Assembly (NCBI GenBank): GCA_031277165.1
Contig: JAISLT010000104.1
Span: forward strand, 21,119 to 85,118
From: Spirochaetaceae bacterium
GTDB taxonomy: Bacteria; Spirochaetota; Spirochaetia; Treponematales; Breznakiellaceae
Reading direction: 5' to 3'
Length of the DNA: 64,000 bases
Part shown: positions 8,612 through 17,550 of the stretch, piece by piece
Position numbering within the stretch: position 1 is the first letter of the stretch
How the letters are laid out: each line of letters starts with the position of its first letter
The notes under the pieces: model-generated
The model's database searches: none
What the model was told of the DNA's origin: nothing
The model's input: only the letters and a program-made list of their open reading frames with translations
Position numbers and translations under genes: made by a program

Positions 8612-10428
8612 AAACCTTTACCCGGCTTCTGGGCCTTTTACGCCCCCACTGGCCCCTTATGGCCGGGGCCGCCTTCTGCGGGGCCCTAACTATCGGATCA
8701 AACATCAGCCTTCTGGGGGCTTCGGCGGTGTTAATTTCCTCCGCGGCCCTGGCCCCGCCTATACTACAGCTCTACACCCTTATTGTGGGGGTGCGGTTCT
8801 TTGGCATTTCCCGGGCCTTTTGGCGCTATGTGGAACGGTACGTAACCCACGACGTGACCTTTAGGATTTTAAAAAAACTTCGAGTCTGGTTTTACCGGCG
8901 GATCGAACCGCTGGCCCCGGCGAATTTGCAAAGCCACGGCAGCGGCCGCCTTTTTAAACAGATCATCGGCGACATTGAAAATTTGCAGTTTTTTTACCTT
9001 CGGGTCCTGGCGGCCCCCTTTATCGCCGCGGCGGTGCTGATGGGCTGCGTAATCTTTATGCTCTTTTACTGTCCCCCCGCCGCCGGATTTTTAGGGTTCC
9101 TCTTCTTTTTGACCGGCGTCGTCATTCCCCTTTGGGTTCGCCGTATTACCCGGGGCATGGCGGCCCGGCAGGCGGACCGGTGGGAACATTTTCATACCCA
9201 GGTGGTGGATTTGGTCCTGGGTTTGGGGGAACTTCAGGTCTATGGGGCGACGGCGGAAAAGCGGGGGGAAATACAGAAACTCCTTGGCGCCATTACCGCG
9301 GGGCAAAAAAAGCTCTTTGCCCTGGATAATCTTACCGCCTGCCTTATCCAGTATTTTAGCCACATCGCCCTGCTGGGGGGGATCTTTTTCTCGGTGCCAA
9401 TGGTGGCGGAGGGCCGGCTCGAGGGGGTGTTTTTGACCATGTGCGGCCTTATAAGCTGGGCGGCCTTTGAAGCGGTGAACCCCCTGCCCCTGGCCCTGAC
9501 CAAACTGGATGAGGGTCTTACCGCCGCGGGCCGGCTCTTTGCCCTGGCGGGGGATCCCCCGGAGGCGGAAGGGACGGAGACCGCAGCAACGGCGGCTCCT
9601 TCACCGGAAACGGAGCTGCCCGCTGCCGCAGCGGCGCCGGAAAGGACCACTGTTACTGTCCCGGCAGATGGGGCCGCCGGGGCGGGTACGCAGGAAGGGT
9701 CCGCCGGAACGCCGCCGGAACTGGTATTCGACGGGGTGGACTTCCGGTACGGTCCGGCGGAACAATTCGCCCTGCAAAATATTTCCTTCCGTTTGGCGCC
9801 GGGGAAAAAGATAGCCCTGGCGGGCCCCAACGGTTCGGGAAAAAGTACCATCATCAACCTGTTGTTAAAATTCTGGCCCTATGCCGGGGGGAGCCTTACC
9901 CTGGACGGCCGGGAACTGCGGGATTGGCCGGAGGAGGAAGTTCGGGATCTTCTGGGGGTGTTGAATCAGGACCCCTATATCTTTCATTCCACCATCGAAG
10001 AAAATATCCTCCTGGCCCGGCCCGGGGCAAGCATCGAAGAAATAAGAGCGGCCAGCCGCCGGGCCCAACTCGATGAATTTGTATTGTCCCTGCCCGAGGG
10101 CTATAAAACTCTGGTGGGGGAAAACGGCTTTAAGCTTTCCGGGGGGCAGCGGCAGCGGCTGGCCCTGGCGAGGATCTACCTGAAAGACAGCCCGGTCCTG
10201 GTGCTGGACGAGGTGGAACAGGGGCTGGACACCTTGACCAGCCAGGAAGTTTGGCGCAGTTTAAAATCCTGGGCCCGGAACAAAACCGTCATTGCCATAA
10301 CCCACCATCTGCGGGATCTTTCGGAGATGGACGAGGTTCTGGTTATGCAGGAAGGCCGAATCGTGGAACGGGGGAGCCATAGGGAGCTTTTGGCCCAAGG
10401 GGGGCTCTACAGCCGGCTGGCCGGTTGA
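8608..10428 (+). CDS. cydC: CydC, second half of the CydDC thiol exporter
   Basis: A 606-residue ABC half-transporter. The membrane domain runs to about residue 310, with RFFGISRAFWRYVERYVTHD typical of CydC. The nucleotide-binding domain has Walker A GPNGSGKST, signature LSGGQRQR and Walker B VLVLDEV. Here the Walker B Glu is followed by Val, then EQGLDTLT. The GTG start overlaps the cydD stop as GTGA, with GGGAGGT upstream. A low-complexity linker of about 50 residues rich in Ala, Pro, Thr and Glu (about 325-370) joins the domains and is longer than usual. It forms a heterodimer with CydD for thiol export in cytochrome bd maturation. Confidence 0.93.
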   Translation: MKTFTRLLGLLRPHWPLMAGAAFCGALTIGSNISLLGASAVLISSAALAPPILQLYTLIVGVRFFGISRAFWRYVERYVTHDVTFRILKKLRVWFYRRIEPLAPANLQSHGSGRLFKQIIGDIENLQFFYLRVLAAPFIAAAVLMGCVIFMLFYCPPAAGFLGFLFFLTGVVIPLWVRRITRGMAARQADRWEHFHTQVVDLVLGLGELQVYGATAEKRGEIQKLLGAITAGQKKLFALDNLTACLIQYFSHIALLGGIFFSVPMVAEGRLEGVFLTMCGLISWAAFEAVNPLPLALTKLDEGLTAAGRLFALAGDPPEAEGTETAATAAPSPETELPAAAAAPERTTVTVPADGAAGAGTQEGSAGTPPELVFDGVDFRYGPAEQFALQNISFRLAPGKKIALAGPNGSGKSTIINLLLKFWPYAGGSLTLDGRELRDWPEEEVRDLLGVLNQDPYIFHSTIEENILLARPGASIEEIRAASRRAQLDEFVLSLPEGYKTLVGENGFKLSGGQRQRLALARIYLKDSPVLVLDEVEQGLDTLTSQEVWRSLKSWARNKTVIAITHHLRDLSEMDEVLVMQEGRIVERGSHRELLAQGGLYSRLAG

Positions 10429-10485
10429 ACGGACCTTTGCCCGTCCCGCAGGGGGCATCAAAAAATTGAAACGATGGAGACGCGT

Positions 10486-10779
10486 GTGAATTTTTACGGA
10501 TTGTTTGCCGGGACGGCGGCCCTGTTGATCATCGGACTTTTTCATCCCATTGTCATTAAGGGTGAATATCATTTTGGAAAACAGATCTGGCCCCTCTGCC
10601 TGGTCTGCGGGATAGCCTTTTTGGCGGGGGCCTGGGTAGTATCCAACATCTATATCTCGATCTTCTTAGGGATCACCGGATCCAGCTGTCTGTGGAGCAT
10701 CAAGGAACTTTTCGAACAGGAAAAGCGGGTAAAGCGGGGCTGGTTCCCCAAAAAAGAACCCCGGGAGACGGCCCGCTAA
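10486..10779 (+). CDS. DUF4491 small membrane protein
   Basis: A 97-residue protein with three hydrophobic segments and a charged tail. The sequence matches my knowledge of DUF4491: start MNFYGL, then IIGLFHPIVIKGEY, and the C-terminal LFEQEKRVKRGWFPK. I place the start at GTG 10486 because GGAG lies 6 nt upstream and family members begin at this residue. An ATG at 10474 has no ribosome site. It follows cydC by about 57 nt and may be co-transcribed. Function is unknown, and its link to the oxidase is only positional. Confidence 0.85.
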   Translation: MNFYGLFAGTAALLIIGLFHPIVIKGEYHFGKQIWPLCLVCGIAFLAGAWVVSNIYISIFLGITGSSCLWSIKELFEQEKRVKRGWFPKKEPRETAR

Positions 10780-10798
10780 GCGGGGCTGCTTTCCAACT

Positions 10799-10832
10799 AA
10801 GACTGCTTTCCAAAAACTGAAGTTTTGGCACG
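10799..10832 (+). repeat. Short dispersed palindrome, copy 2
   Basis: GCTTTCCAAAAACTGAAGTT followed by TTGG: the left arm TTTCCAAAA and right arm TTTTGG flank CTGAAG. A partial extra copy of the left arm (GCTGCTTTCCAA) lies just upstream at 10786-10797. It sits between the DUF4491 gene and the next plus-strand gene. Confidence 0.5.
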
Positions 10833-10949
10833 GCCCCGGTCAGTAAACGTGCCGTACAGCTTGTGCCCGGTGATTTTCTCCGGTGTGCAGGGTTCCTCGA
10901 CACCCGGGGTTTCCTTGACTTTTCGGGTAATCTCCGGCAGAATATTTTT

Positions 10950-13670
10950 ATGGCAGGCAAGACTCCCCCGGGTTCGCCCAAAGGGGGGATCCTTTTAAGG
11001 CTTCTTAAGATGATTTTTGCGGTTTTACTTATCTGTGCCCTCATTACCCTGGGGGCGGAGCTGGTCTTCCTGCTTACCCGGCTTTCTCCCGATTCGGTTA
11101 TACCGGACAGATTTTCCGCCTATGTACATATATCCAGTCCCCTGGAACTGGGCTCTAAGGTTCTTGATCATGAATCCCTGCCGGAGTTAATGGTAAATCC
11201 GGCCCTGGCTTCCCTTACCCCGGCCCTAAGCCGTCTGCGGACAAGCGGTATGCTAAAGAACCCCTGGATCCGCCTTGCCCTGCGGGGTTCCCTTTCCGCG
11301 GCCCTAACCGGGGCATCGGAGCCCCTGCTTGCCGCCTGGGATTCCGCCTTTCTTGCACCGGTGCTGCCCCTTCTGCCCCTGGCGGCCCGGTTCATAGAAA
11401 TTCCCAATTTGAGTTATCTGCCGGAAGGGGTTCCCCACTTCGAATACCGTAGCGGGGAAACGGTTTTTTACCTGGGGATCCGGCGGAACCTGCTTATGGT
11501 CTCTAACAGCGAAGATCTTCTTTTTAAAGCCCTTTCCCCGGAGGGGGCTTCCTATGCATCCCGAAAGCCCGTGACGATGAAAAAACAGGATGTTTCCCTG
11601 CTGGCCGCATCAAAGACCGTCATTTCCATGCTGGGGGAAGGGAACCCTCTTCTAACCGGGGTGTTTGCCCAACTGCAATTCCCCGATATTCTGGAACTGG
11701 GGCTTAACATAGAACCCAAACAGTTGGACATACATCTCGTAAGTCCCGTGGATACGGATAATCCGGCCTTTGATAAGCTGCTTTCCAAAAATTCTATTCC
11801 GCCTTCTATAATGAACATACTCCCCAATACTACCCAGTACTGTACGGGCCTGGCGGGGATAAGCCTTAAGGATATCCTTGAGACGGCGGCGGAAGTCCAG
11901 GGGCCGGAATTTAGGAATACCCTTTCCACCGCCGGCAGGGCCGCCAAAACCCTGCTGGGCCTAACGCTGGATGATCTGCTTTATTCCTGGACCGGGGAAG
12001 AGCTGGCGGTCTTTGGCCTGGAAGACAGGCCCGCGCCGGTCTTTGCGGTAAAAATAGGGGATGAATCAAAACAACGGGCGGTATTTGACCGGGCCTTCCG
12101 TTCGATCCTGCTATCGGAAAATTCCCGGATGGTGCTGGACGGAAACCGTATTCCGCAGATTGCCCTGCCGCCCTTTGTGTACGCATTGCTTAGGATTATC
12201 CAGGTACATATCCCCGAACCCTATTATCTAATCCACGAAGACTGGCTTCTTGTTTCCGAGTCGCCGGAAAATATTTTGGCCGCCGTCACGGCGGCCAGGC
12301 AGAATCAGCTCTTAGCGGCAAGCCCGGACTGGCGAAAACTCTCCCGTACCGGCGAAAATTCCACAGTCCCCTCCGGGGCGGACCCTTCCCCGGGCAGCGC
12401 ATCCCTTTCCCTTTATTATTCCCTTAACAGATCCCTGCCGTTTTTTCTAAGGGGCGGAAGCGCCGCCGCTTCGATACTCCGGATGTACCACCAGGGGCTT
12501 TTTAGGGTTTCTGTTAAGGACAGAATCCTTACCCTTACCCTGTCGGTGGAGCCCGGTTCAAACAAGGGATTGGAGCCGGTAACGGGGTATCCCATCGACC
12601 TGGGAAGAAGGGCGGGAAATCAGGTTTATGCGGTGATGAACGGGGGGAAAAACGAAACCCGGCTTCTTCTTTCCCGGGAAAATACCGCCCTGGCCCTTAA
12701 TCCGGCGGATCACAAGCTATACGAACTAGCCGGAGAGGACCCGGTATGGGTGATCCCCGCGGAGGGGCTTAGGCCCCGGACAATGAAGGACAGCGCCGCC
12801 TGGGTGGTTAGTTCCCGGGGGCTGGTTACCCTGGTCAACGGAAACATGGAAGCCGCGGCGGGTTTTCCCGTAATGACCGGCCTTAGGATCGTGTCCCCGC
12901 CGGCGGCCAGGGACGGCAGGGTGTATCTGTCCGCGGAAGAATCCGGCGGCATGGGGACCCTCTATACCGTGGATAGTTTTAGCCGGGTGGTAAAGCTCGG
13001 AGTGGAATTTGAATCGCTCCTTGCCTCTCCGTCCTTCCTGCCCGCCGCCGGACAGGACCGCCCCAAGACCGGGGATACCTTGATGGCCCTATACCCCCGG
13101 GGTATTCTTGGGGAGATCTACCTCTGCGATGCCGGGGGAAGCCCCAGACCGGGCTGGCCCGTACAAGTTCCGGGCATAGCCTACGGGTCTCCACTGCTGT
13201 TCCGTTCCGCCGGGCCCGTATATGCGGCCTTTATAACCATGGCGGGGGAACTGTTTGTATATGGGGAGGACGGTTCCACGCTGCCGGCCTTTCCCCTGGA
13301 ACTGGGGAAGGTATCGTACCTTCAGCCCCTGTGGGACGGAACATACCTGTGGACCGTTTCCGAAGAGGGGTATCTTTACCGGATTGGGCTTGACGGCAGG
13401 GTAAGCGAACAGCGGGTACCGGATCTTGCCGTAAAGGAAGAGGGCTGTATCGTAAGCGCCGACGTGGACGGCGACGGAACCCCGGAGGTATTTATTACCG
13501 GAGAGGGAAACGCCCTGTACGGATACTCCCAGAACATGGTGTCTATCGAGGGGTTCCCCCTGCCCGTCTGGGGCAGGCCGGTTTTTGAAGATTTGGATGG
13601 AGACGGCAATATGGACTGCGCCGGCGCCGGAATGGACAATAAACTGTACCGGTGGCGTTTTAAAAAATGA
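10950..13670 (+). CDS. Large membrane-anchored envelope protein with a C-terminal beta-propeller-like (FG-GAP/PQQ) part
   Basis: About 906 residues from ATG 10950; the start is uncertain because no Shine-Dalgarno sequence is visible. A single transmembrane helix (about residues 20-42) is followed by a periplasmic region. The first 560 or so residues have no family I can name with confidence; the pattern of long hydrophobic alpha/beta segments recalls DUF3352-type proteins. The last 320 residues contain short beta repeats and two Ca-binding-like motifs, DVDGDGTPEVFITG and DLDGDGNMDCAGAG, as in FG-GAP propellers. TTGACT at 10915 with GAATAT at 10940 is a weak promoter candidate very close to the ATG. 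Probably an envelope binding or scaffold protein; no enzyme signature was seen. Confidence 0.7.
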   Translation: MAGKTPPGSPKGGILLRLLKMIFAVLLICALITLGAELVFLLTRLSPDSVIPDRFSAYVHISSPLELGSKVLDHESLPELMVNPALASLTPALSRLRTSGMLKNPWIRLALRGSLSAALTGASEPLLAAWDSAFLAPVLPLLPLAARFIEIPNLSYLPEGVPHFEYRSGETVFYLGIRRNLLMVSNSEDLLFKALSPEGASYASRKPVTMKKQDVSLLAASKTVISMLGEGNPLLTGVFAQLQFPDILELGLNIEPKQLDIHLVSPVDTDNPAFDKLLSKNSIPPSIMNILPNTTQYCTGLAGISLKDILETAAEVQGPEFRNTLSTAGRAAKTLLGLTLDDLLYSWTGEELAVFGLEDRPAPVFAVKIGDESKQRAVFDRAFRSILLSENSRMVLDGNRIPQIALPPFVYALLRIIQVHIPEPYYLIHEDWLLVSESPENILAAVTAARQNQLLAASPDWRKLSRTGENSTVPSGADPSPGSASLSLYYSLNRSLPFFLRGGSAAASILRMYHQGLFRVSVKDRILTLTLSVEPGSNKGLEPVTGYPIDLGRRAGNQVYAVMNGGKNETRLLLSRENTALALNPADHKLYELAGEDPVWVIPAEGLRPRTMKDSAAWVVSSRGLVTLVNGNMEAAAGFPVMTGLRIVSPPAARDGRVYLSAEESGGMGTLYTVDSFSRVVKLGVEFESLLASPSFLPAAGQDRPKTGDTLMALYPRGILGEIYLCDAGGSPRPGWPVQVPGIAYGSPLLFRSAGPVYAAFITMAGELFVYGEDGSTLPAFPLELGKVSYLQPLWDGTYLWTVSEEGYLYRIGLDGRVSEQRVPDLAVKEEGCIVSADVDGDGTPEVFITGEGNALYGYSQNMVSIEGFPLPVWGRPVFEDLDGDGNMDCAGAGMDNKLYRWRFKK

Positions 13671-13777
13671 GCCTCCCCGGAGCAGAGCTCCGGGGTATTA
13701 AACCAGACTTTCGAATAAAAACCGGGACCCGCCGCCGTACTATACGGCACAGCGGCCTGCGGTACAGGAGGAAGGGC

Positions 13778-14863
13778 ATGAAAAAACCGTCCTTTGTTTT
13801 ACTGGGGATTGTTTTCTTTGCGGGCTGTCAAAGCCTCCAACGGGATCTCCAATACACTTCGGAACGGGACGAGGCGGTTTTCTCCGGCCTGGCGGAGATA
13901 ATTGTCCCCCTGGACGGAGCGCCCCAGGGGGCCGCCGCCGCCCGGAACCGGATAACGGAGCTGGAAAAGACCAGCATTAAGGACAGAAATTTTGAAGGCC
14001 GCCTTAAGGCCTGGTCCGGGCGGCTTTTCTTAATTGAGGGCAAAAGACGGGAGGCCGAAGCCCGGTTTAAAGAGGCGGAAAACCTTTTTCCCGGCAGTGT
14101 GGAGGGCCGGGTCCTGGGCATCCGCCTGGAACAGGACCCGGAAAAACGGCGGATCCTCTGCGAAGAAACCCTTGCCGAGGCCAGGGGAGGAGGATTCCTT
14201 GGCCGCCAGGGGGAGTTTAACATAGAACTGGGCAGAACCCAACTGGAGCTAAAAAACTACCGGGAAGCGGCGGCGGCCTTTGACAGCGCCTTTCCCCTGC
14301 TAAGCACCCTATACCGCCGGATCTACGGCGATGACCGTAACAAAGCCTGGGAACTGCGGAACCTTGATCCGGAAACCAGCCCCCGGACCGCCGGGATAAG
14401 CTTAAAAAGGACGATCACCTGGGAAGACGCGGTGGAATTAACCAGGACAGAGACGGGGCTGCTCCTTTTTATTACCGGCGGGGGGAGCCCAAACACCGGG
14501 GAACTCTTTCGGCGCTTGACGGATCATTCGGTGATTCCCCCCACCCAGGATATGACCGAAGCAGACGAAAAAATCCCCCCGGGGCTCAAGCTCCACGATG
14601 TCGTACTCCGCTCCGGTGCAGCCTGGTACCTCTGGCGGCTCTTTGCAGAAAACCGGGCGGACCGGAACCTGCTTACCCGGTATTCTTCCCGGTATGCCGG
14701 GAAAAGCCCCCTGCCGGACCTGGGGGGGACCTCGATCTTCTTCGATTCTATCTTGGGGTGCATTGAACGGCAGTTTATGGCCCCGGTGGACGGAAAAAAC
14801 TTTAACGGCGCCGGCACGGTAAGCGGCGCAGAATTTCTTGGGATGCTAAAGAAAATAAGATAG
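13778..14863 (+). CDS. Treponemal lipoprotein with TPR-like helical repeats
   Basis: A 361-residue predicted lipoprotein. ATG 13778 is chosen over upstream in-frame starts because GGAGG is well placed and the product then opens with a basic start, a hydrophobic core and lipobox FAGC (Cys18 or near). Residues about 80-190 are amphipathic helices of TPR spacing, for example EARFKEAENLFPGSVEGR and LKNYREAAAAFDSAFPLL. The C-terminal part (about 220-360) resembles a domain seen in treponemal lipoproteins: TWEDAVELT, then IPPGLKLHDVVLRSGAAWYL. Role unknown, probably envelope-associated. It follows the propeller protein by 107 nt in the same direction. Confidence 0.75.
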   Translation: MKKPSFVLLGIVFFAGCQSLQRDLQYTSERDEAVFSGLAEIIVPLDGAPQGAAAARNRITELEKTSIKDRNFEGRLKAWSGRLFLIEGKRREAEARFKEAENLFPGSVEGRVLGIRLEQDPEKRRILCEETLAEARGGGFLGRQGEFNIELGRTQLELKNYREAAAAFDSAFPLLSTLYRRIYGDDRNKAWELRNLDPETSPRTAGISLKRTITWEDAVELTRTETGLLLFITGGGSPNTGELFRRLTDHSVIPPTQDMTEADEKIPPGLKLHDVVLRSGAAWYLWRLFAENRADRNLLTRYSSRYAGKSPLPDLGGTSIFFDSILGCIERQFMAPVDGKNFNGAGTVSGAEFLGMLKKIR

Positions 14864-14919
14864 CCCCCGGAGCGCCCAAGAGCCCCCGGTTTACGGAGCG
14901 CCTTAGGACCGGAGGGCAT

Positions 14920-14954
14920 GTATTTCCGGACATTCTGCGAATGTCCGGAAATAC
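14920..14954. terminator. Perfect 16-bp stem-loop between convergent genes
   Basis: The arms 14920-14935 and 14939-14954 pair over 16 bp without mismatch around a TGC loop. The hairpin lies between the plus-strand lipoprotein gene ending at 14863 and the minus-strand protease gene ending at 14984. That is where a bidirectional terminator would be. No T-run follows on either strand, so it is not a textbook intrinsic terminator. Confidence 0.5.
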
Positions 14955-14983
14955 CATCTGTGATTGCCCGGTAAAGATCGGTC

Positions 14984-16486
14984 CTACCGTTTGTATTTAG
15001 GCGTTTCCAGGGTGGAATCCCCCCGCTGCAGATCAAACCATATTTCCCGGTTTGCCTTTTCCCTAAGTATCCGGTAGAAAGAGGCAATATCCCGTACCCT
15101 TTCCCCATTAATGGAGGTGATAATGTCCTGCCGTGCAAGTCCCATCACCGCGGCGGGGCTTCTGGAAATTACCTGCCCCACGTAGAGGCCCTCAATTTTT
15201 GAATCAAGGCTAAGGCTCTTTCTGATGGTATCGGTAATTGGCACCACATAAACCCCGGGCCAAAGTTTGGAATTTTCCGCGGCCACTTCGTTGCTCCGCG
15301 CTTCGATCCGCACGGTAAGATCCCGGGGGGCGCCATCCCGGATTACCGAGAAGCTTACCCGTTCCCCCGGTTTAAGATCCCCCACCATAAGGGTAAGCTG
15401 GTTCATGCCCCGCACTTCCTTGCCGTTCAGGGCGGTTATAAAGTCCCCGGGCTGGATGCCCCCCTTCTCCGCGGGGGAACCAAGGAACATCTGGGAAACC
15501 AGGGCGCCCCGTTTTCCCGAAAGGTTCAACCCTTGAATTATATCCCGGTCCGGATCCGTCAGGGACACCCCCAGCCAGCCATAGCTGATTTCGCCGGTGT
15601 TAATAAATTCGTCAATTGAACGTTTTGCATTATTGATTGGAATGGCAAAACCCAGCCCCACGGAACCTCCGCCGGAACTGCTGGCAATCCAGGTATTGAT
15701 CCCGATTACCTCTCCCCGGATGTTCACCAGGGCGCCGCCGGAATTACCCTGATTAATGGCGGTGTCGGTTTGGATAAAATCGTTGATGTTCCCCGCGGGG
15801 CCCCCGGTACGTCCCACGGCGCTTACGATCCCCATGGTCATGGAGGACATAAAACCCAGGGGGTTCCCAATGGCAATTGCCCAATCCCCCACCATAACGG
15901 TGTCGGAATCGCCCAGCACCGCCAGGGGAAGATCGTCACTGCACTGAAAAGAAACCATGGCCAGATCCTTCCGTTCATCCTTTCCAATCAGCTCCGCAGG
16001 ATATTCGGTTCCGTCGTTCAAGGCTATGTAAATTTCGGTGGCGTCCCCCACCACATGGTGATTGGTCAACACATAATAGGTGGAAGGCTTGGACCCGCCG
16101 CCGTTTACCCTGCGGACAATGATCCCCGATCCAAGTCCCTGGGAACGGAATTCCCGTTCCCGGCCTTCGCCGCTGTCGGGATCTCCAAAGAAGAACTCCC
16201 AGGGAATGCCGTTAAAATTCGGAACCGGCTGACGCCGGACAGAAACGGTTTTTAATTCCACCACCGAGGGTAAAACCCTGTCGGAAATTGCCCTGAATGC
16301 GGTCTGAAGATTCTCCGCCGCGGAAAGGGCGTCCTGGGGTATTACCACCGTTTGATTTTCCTGGGCCTGGGCCTTGCTGCCCCCCCTGGTACAGGACAGG
16401 GCCAAAACAAACCCAAAAAGTATTCCCAGTAATACCAGATTAAAAACAAAGAAATTTTTGCTTGAAAGTTTCTTCACAAAATCCAT
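14984..16486 (-). CDS. HtrA/DegP-type serine protease with two PDZ domains
   Basis: A 500-residue envelope protease for damaged or misfolded proteins. A hydrophobic N-terminus (residues 11-31) ends in LALSC, which could be a membrane anchor or a non-standard spirochaetal lipobox. The trypsin-like domain has the triad His144 (TNHHVV), Asp174 (KDLAMV) and Ser249 (QGNSGG). PDZ1 is at about 290-385 and PDZ2 at about 405-495, the latter ending in QDIITSINGERVRD. The region upstream (16487-16540) is AT-rich with several TATAAT-like options, and GAGGAG precedes the start. It lies 98 nt downstream of map. Spirochaete HtrA proteins are periplasmic or surface-exposed. Confidence 0.92.
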   Translation of the reverse strand: MDFVKKLSSKNFFVFNLVLLGILFGFVLALSCTRGGSKAQAQENQTVVIPQDALSAAENLQTAFRAISDRVLPSVVELKTVSVRRQPVPNFNGIPWEFFFGDPDSGEGREREFRSQGLGSGIIVRRVNGGGSKPSTYYVLTNHHVVGDATEIYIALNDGTEYPAELIGKDERKDLAMVSFQCSDDLPLAVLGDSDTVMVGDWAIAIGNPLGFMSSMTMGIVSAVGRTGGPAGNINDFIQTDTAINQGNSGGALVNIRGEVIGINTWIASSSGGGSVGLGFAIPINNAKRSIDEFINTGEISYGWLGVSLTDPDRDIIQGLNLSGKRGALVSQMFLGSPAEKGGIQPGDFITALNGKEVRGMNQLTLMVGDLKPGERVSFSVIRDGAPRDLTVRIEARSNEVAAENSKLWPGVYVVPITDTIRKSLSLDSKIEGLYVGQVISRSPAAVMGLARQDIITSINGERVRDIASFYRILREKANREIWFDLQRGDSTLETPKYKR

Positions 16487-16584
16487 CGTTAGGTACTCCT
16501 CTTCTGATATATATAATAATTGTTCTGCCTAATTAGTTACACAGGCTTATTTCAAAATCTGCTATTTTGCGGCGCCCTGCACAC

Positions 16585-17382
16585 TTACGCTAAAACTCCG
16601 CACAGGGCCAGGACCCCGCTGTCGTCGCTTAGGACCTCCAGGGTGTTCCCGCTTATTGCCAGGGTATGCTCCCAGTGGGCGGCCAGGGAGCTGTCGGCGC
16701 TTACCACGGTCCAGCCATCGTCCAGCAGGTCCACGTCCCCGGTTCCCAGGTTGATCATCGGTTCCACCGCAATAACCATGCCGTTAGAAAGCCGCGGATT
16801 GGGCCCCTTGGGAACATTGGGAACCTGGGGATCTTCGTGAACCTCCAGACCCACCCCGTGGCCGCAGTACCGGGTAACAATGCCGTAGCCGGCCCCCTTG
16901 GCGCAGGCTTCCACGGCCCGGGAAATTTGTAGCAGCCGGTCCCCGGCCTTTACGGCCCCAATGCCGGAAACAAGGCATTCCCGGGTGGTTACATTAAGCC
17001 GGTGAGCCGCCGGACTTACCGGCCCGGCCTCCACCGTTACCGCCTGGTCGCTGATAAAGCCCCCCAGATCTATGCCGCAGTCGATGGAAACTAAATCCCC
17101 CGGGGCGATCTTCCGCTTTGAAGGGATACCATGGATCACCTCTTCGTTGATCGAAACGCACAGGGCCCCGGGAAAGGGGTTGCTCCGGGGGCCGTAGCCC
17201 AAAAAGGCGGGTTTTCCCCCGGCGCGGCCTATCCACTGCCGGGCCCAATGATCAAGGTCAATGGTGGCAACCCCCGGCTTAACCAGGGGGACAAGTTCCC
17301 TGTACATGGCAGAGAGCATTTTGCAGGACCTTCTGATTCCTTCTATTTGCTTTTCATTCTTTAGCCGGATCATCGCTCCCAT
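16585..17382 (-). CDS. map: Type I methionine aminopeptidase
   Basis: A cytosolic enzyme that removes the initiator Met from nascent proteins. At 265 residues it has the usual type I length. Metal ligands are recognisable: Asp in SIDCGID, Asp in FISDQAV, His in CGHGVGLEVHE, Glu in AVEPMI and Glu near the C-terminus in WEHTLA. The substrate-contacting His in EEVIHGIP is also present. Start ATG 17382 follows GGGGG by 4 nt; a second ATG three codons later is also possible. The C-terminal tail after WEHTLA is about 27 residues and ordinary. Confidence 0.95.
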   Translation of the reverse strand: MGAMIRLKNEKQIEGIRRSCKMLSAMYRELVPLVKPGVATIDLDHWARQWIGRAGGKPAFLGYGPRSNPFPGALCVSINEEVIHGIPSKRKIAPGDLVSIDCGIDLGGFISDQAVTVEAGPVSPAAHRLNVTTRECLVSGIGAVKAGDRLLQISRAVEACAKGAGYGIVTRYCGHGVGLEVHEDPQVPNVPKGPNPRLSNGMVIAVEPMINLGTGDVDLLDDGWTVVSADSSLAAHWEHTLAISGNTLEVLSDDSGVLALCGVLA

Positions 17383-17473
17383 AATACCCCCAACGGGGAA
17401 AAAGAAAAAGTAGACCCATGCGGGGGCCTGCGGACTTTGTACGCTTAGGACAGACCGGGGTTTTTCTGACCAT

Positions 17474-17545
17474 AGCAGCCTGTGGCGCTTGTTTTTATGG
17501 TTTCAACGAAAAAAGCCATAAAACCTGCAGGTACAACGGGCTGCC
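17474..17545 (+). repeat. Dispersed stem-loop element, copy A (palindrome only)
   Basis: A 72-nt palindrome with end arms AGCAGCCTG and CGGGCTGCC and an inner stem of TTTTATGG-type arms around CAACGAAAAA. It matches the palindromic third of the longer copies B, C and D but lacks their extension. It lies 6 nt downstream of the stop of the minus-strand J-domain gene. Its sense strand, defined as the strand on which the palindrome is at the 3' end of the longer copies, is plus. Confidence 0.7.
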
Positions 17546-17550
17546 AGGAC

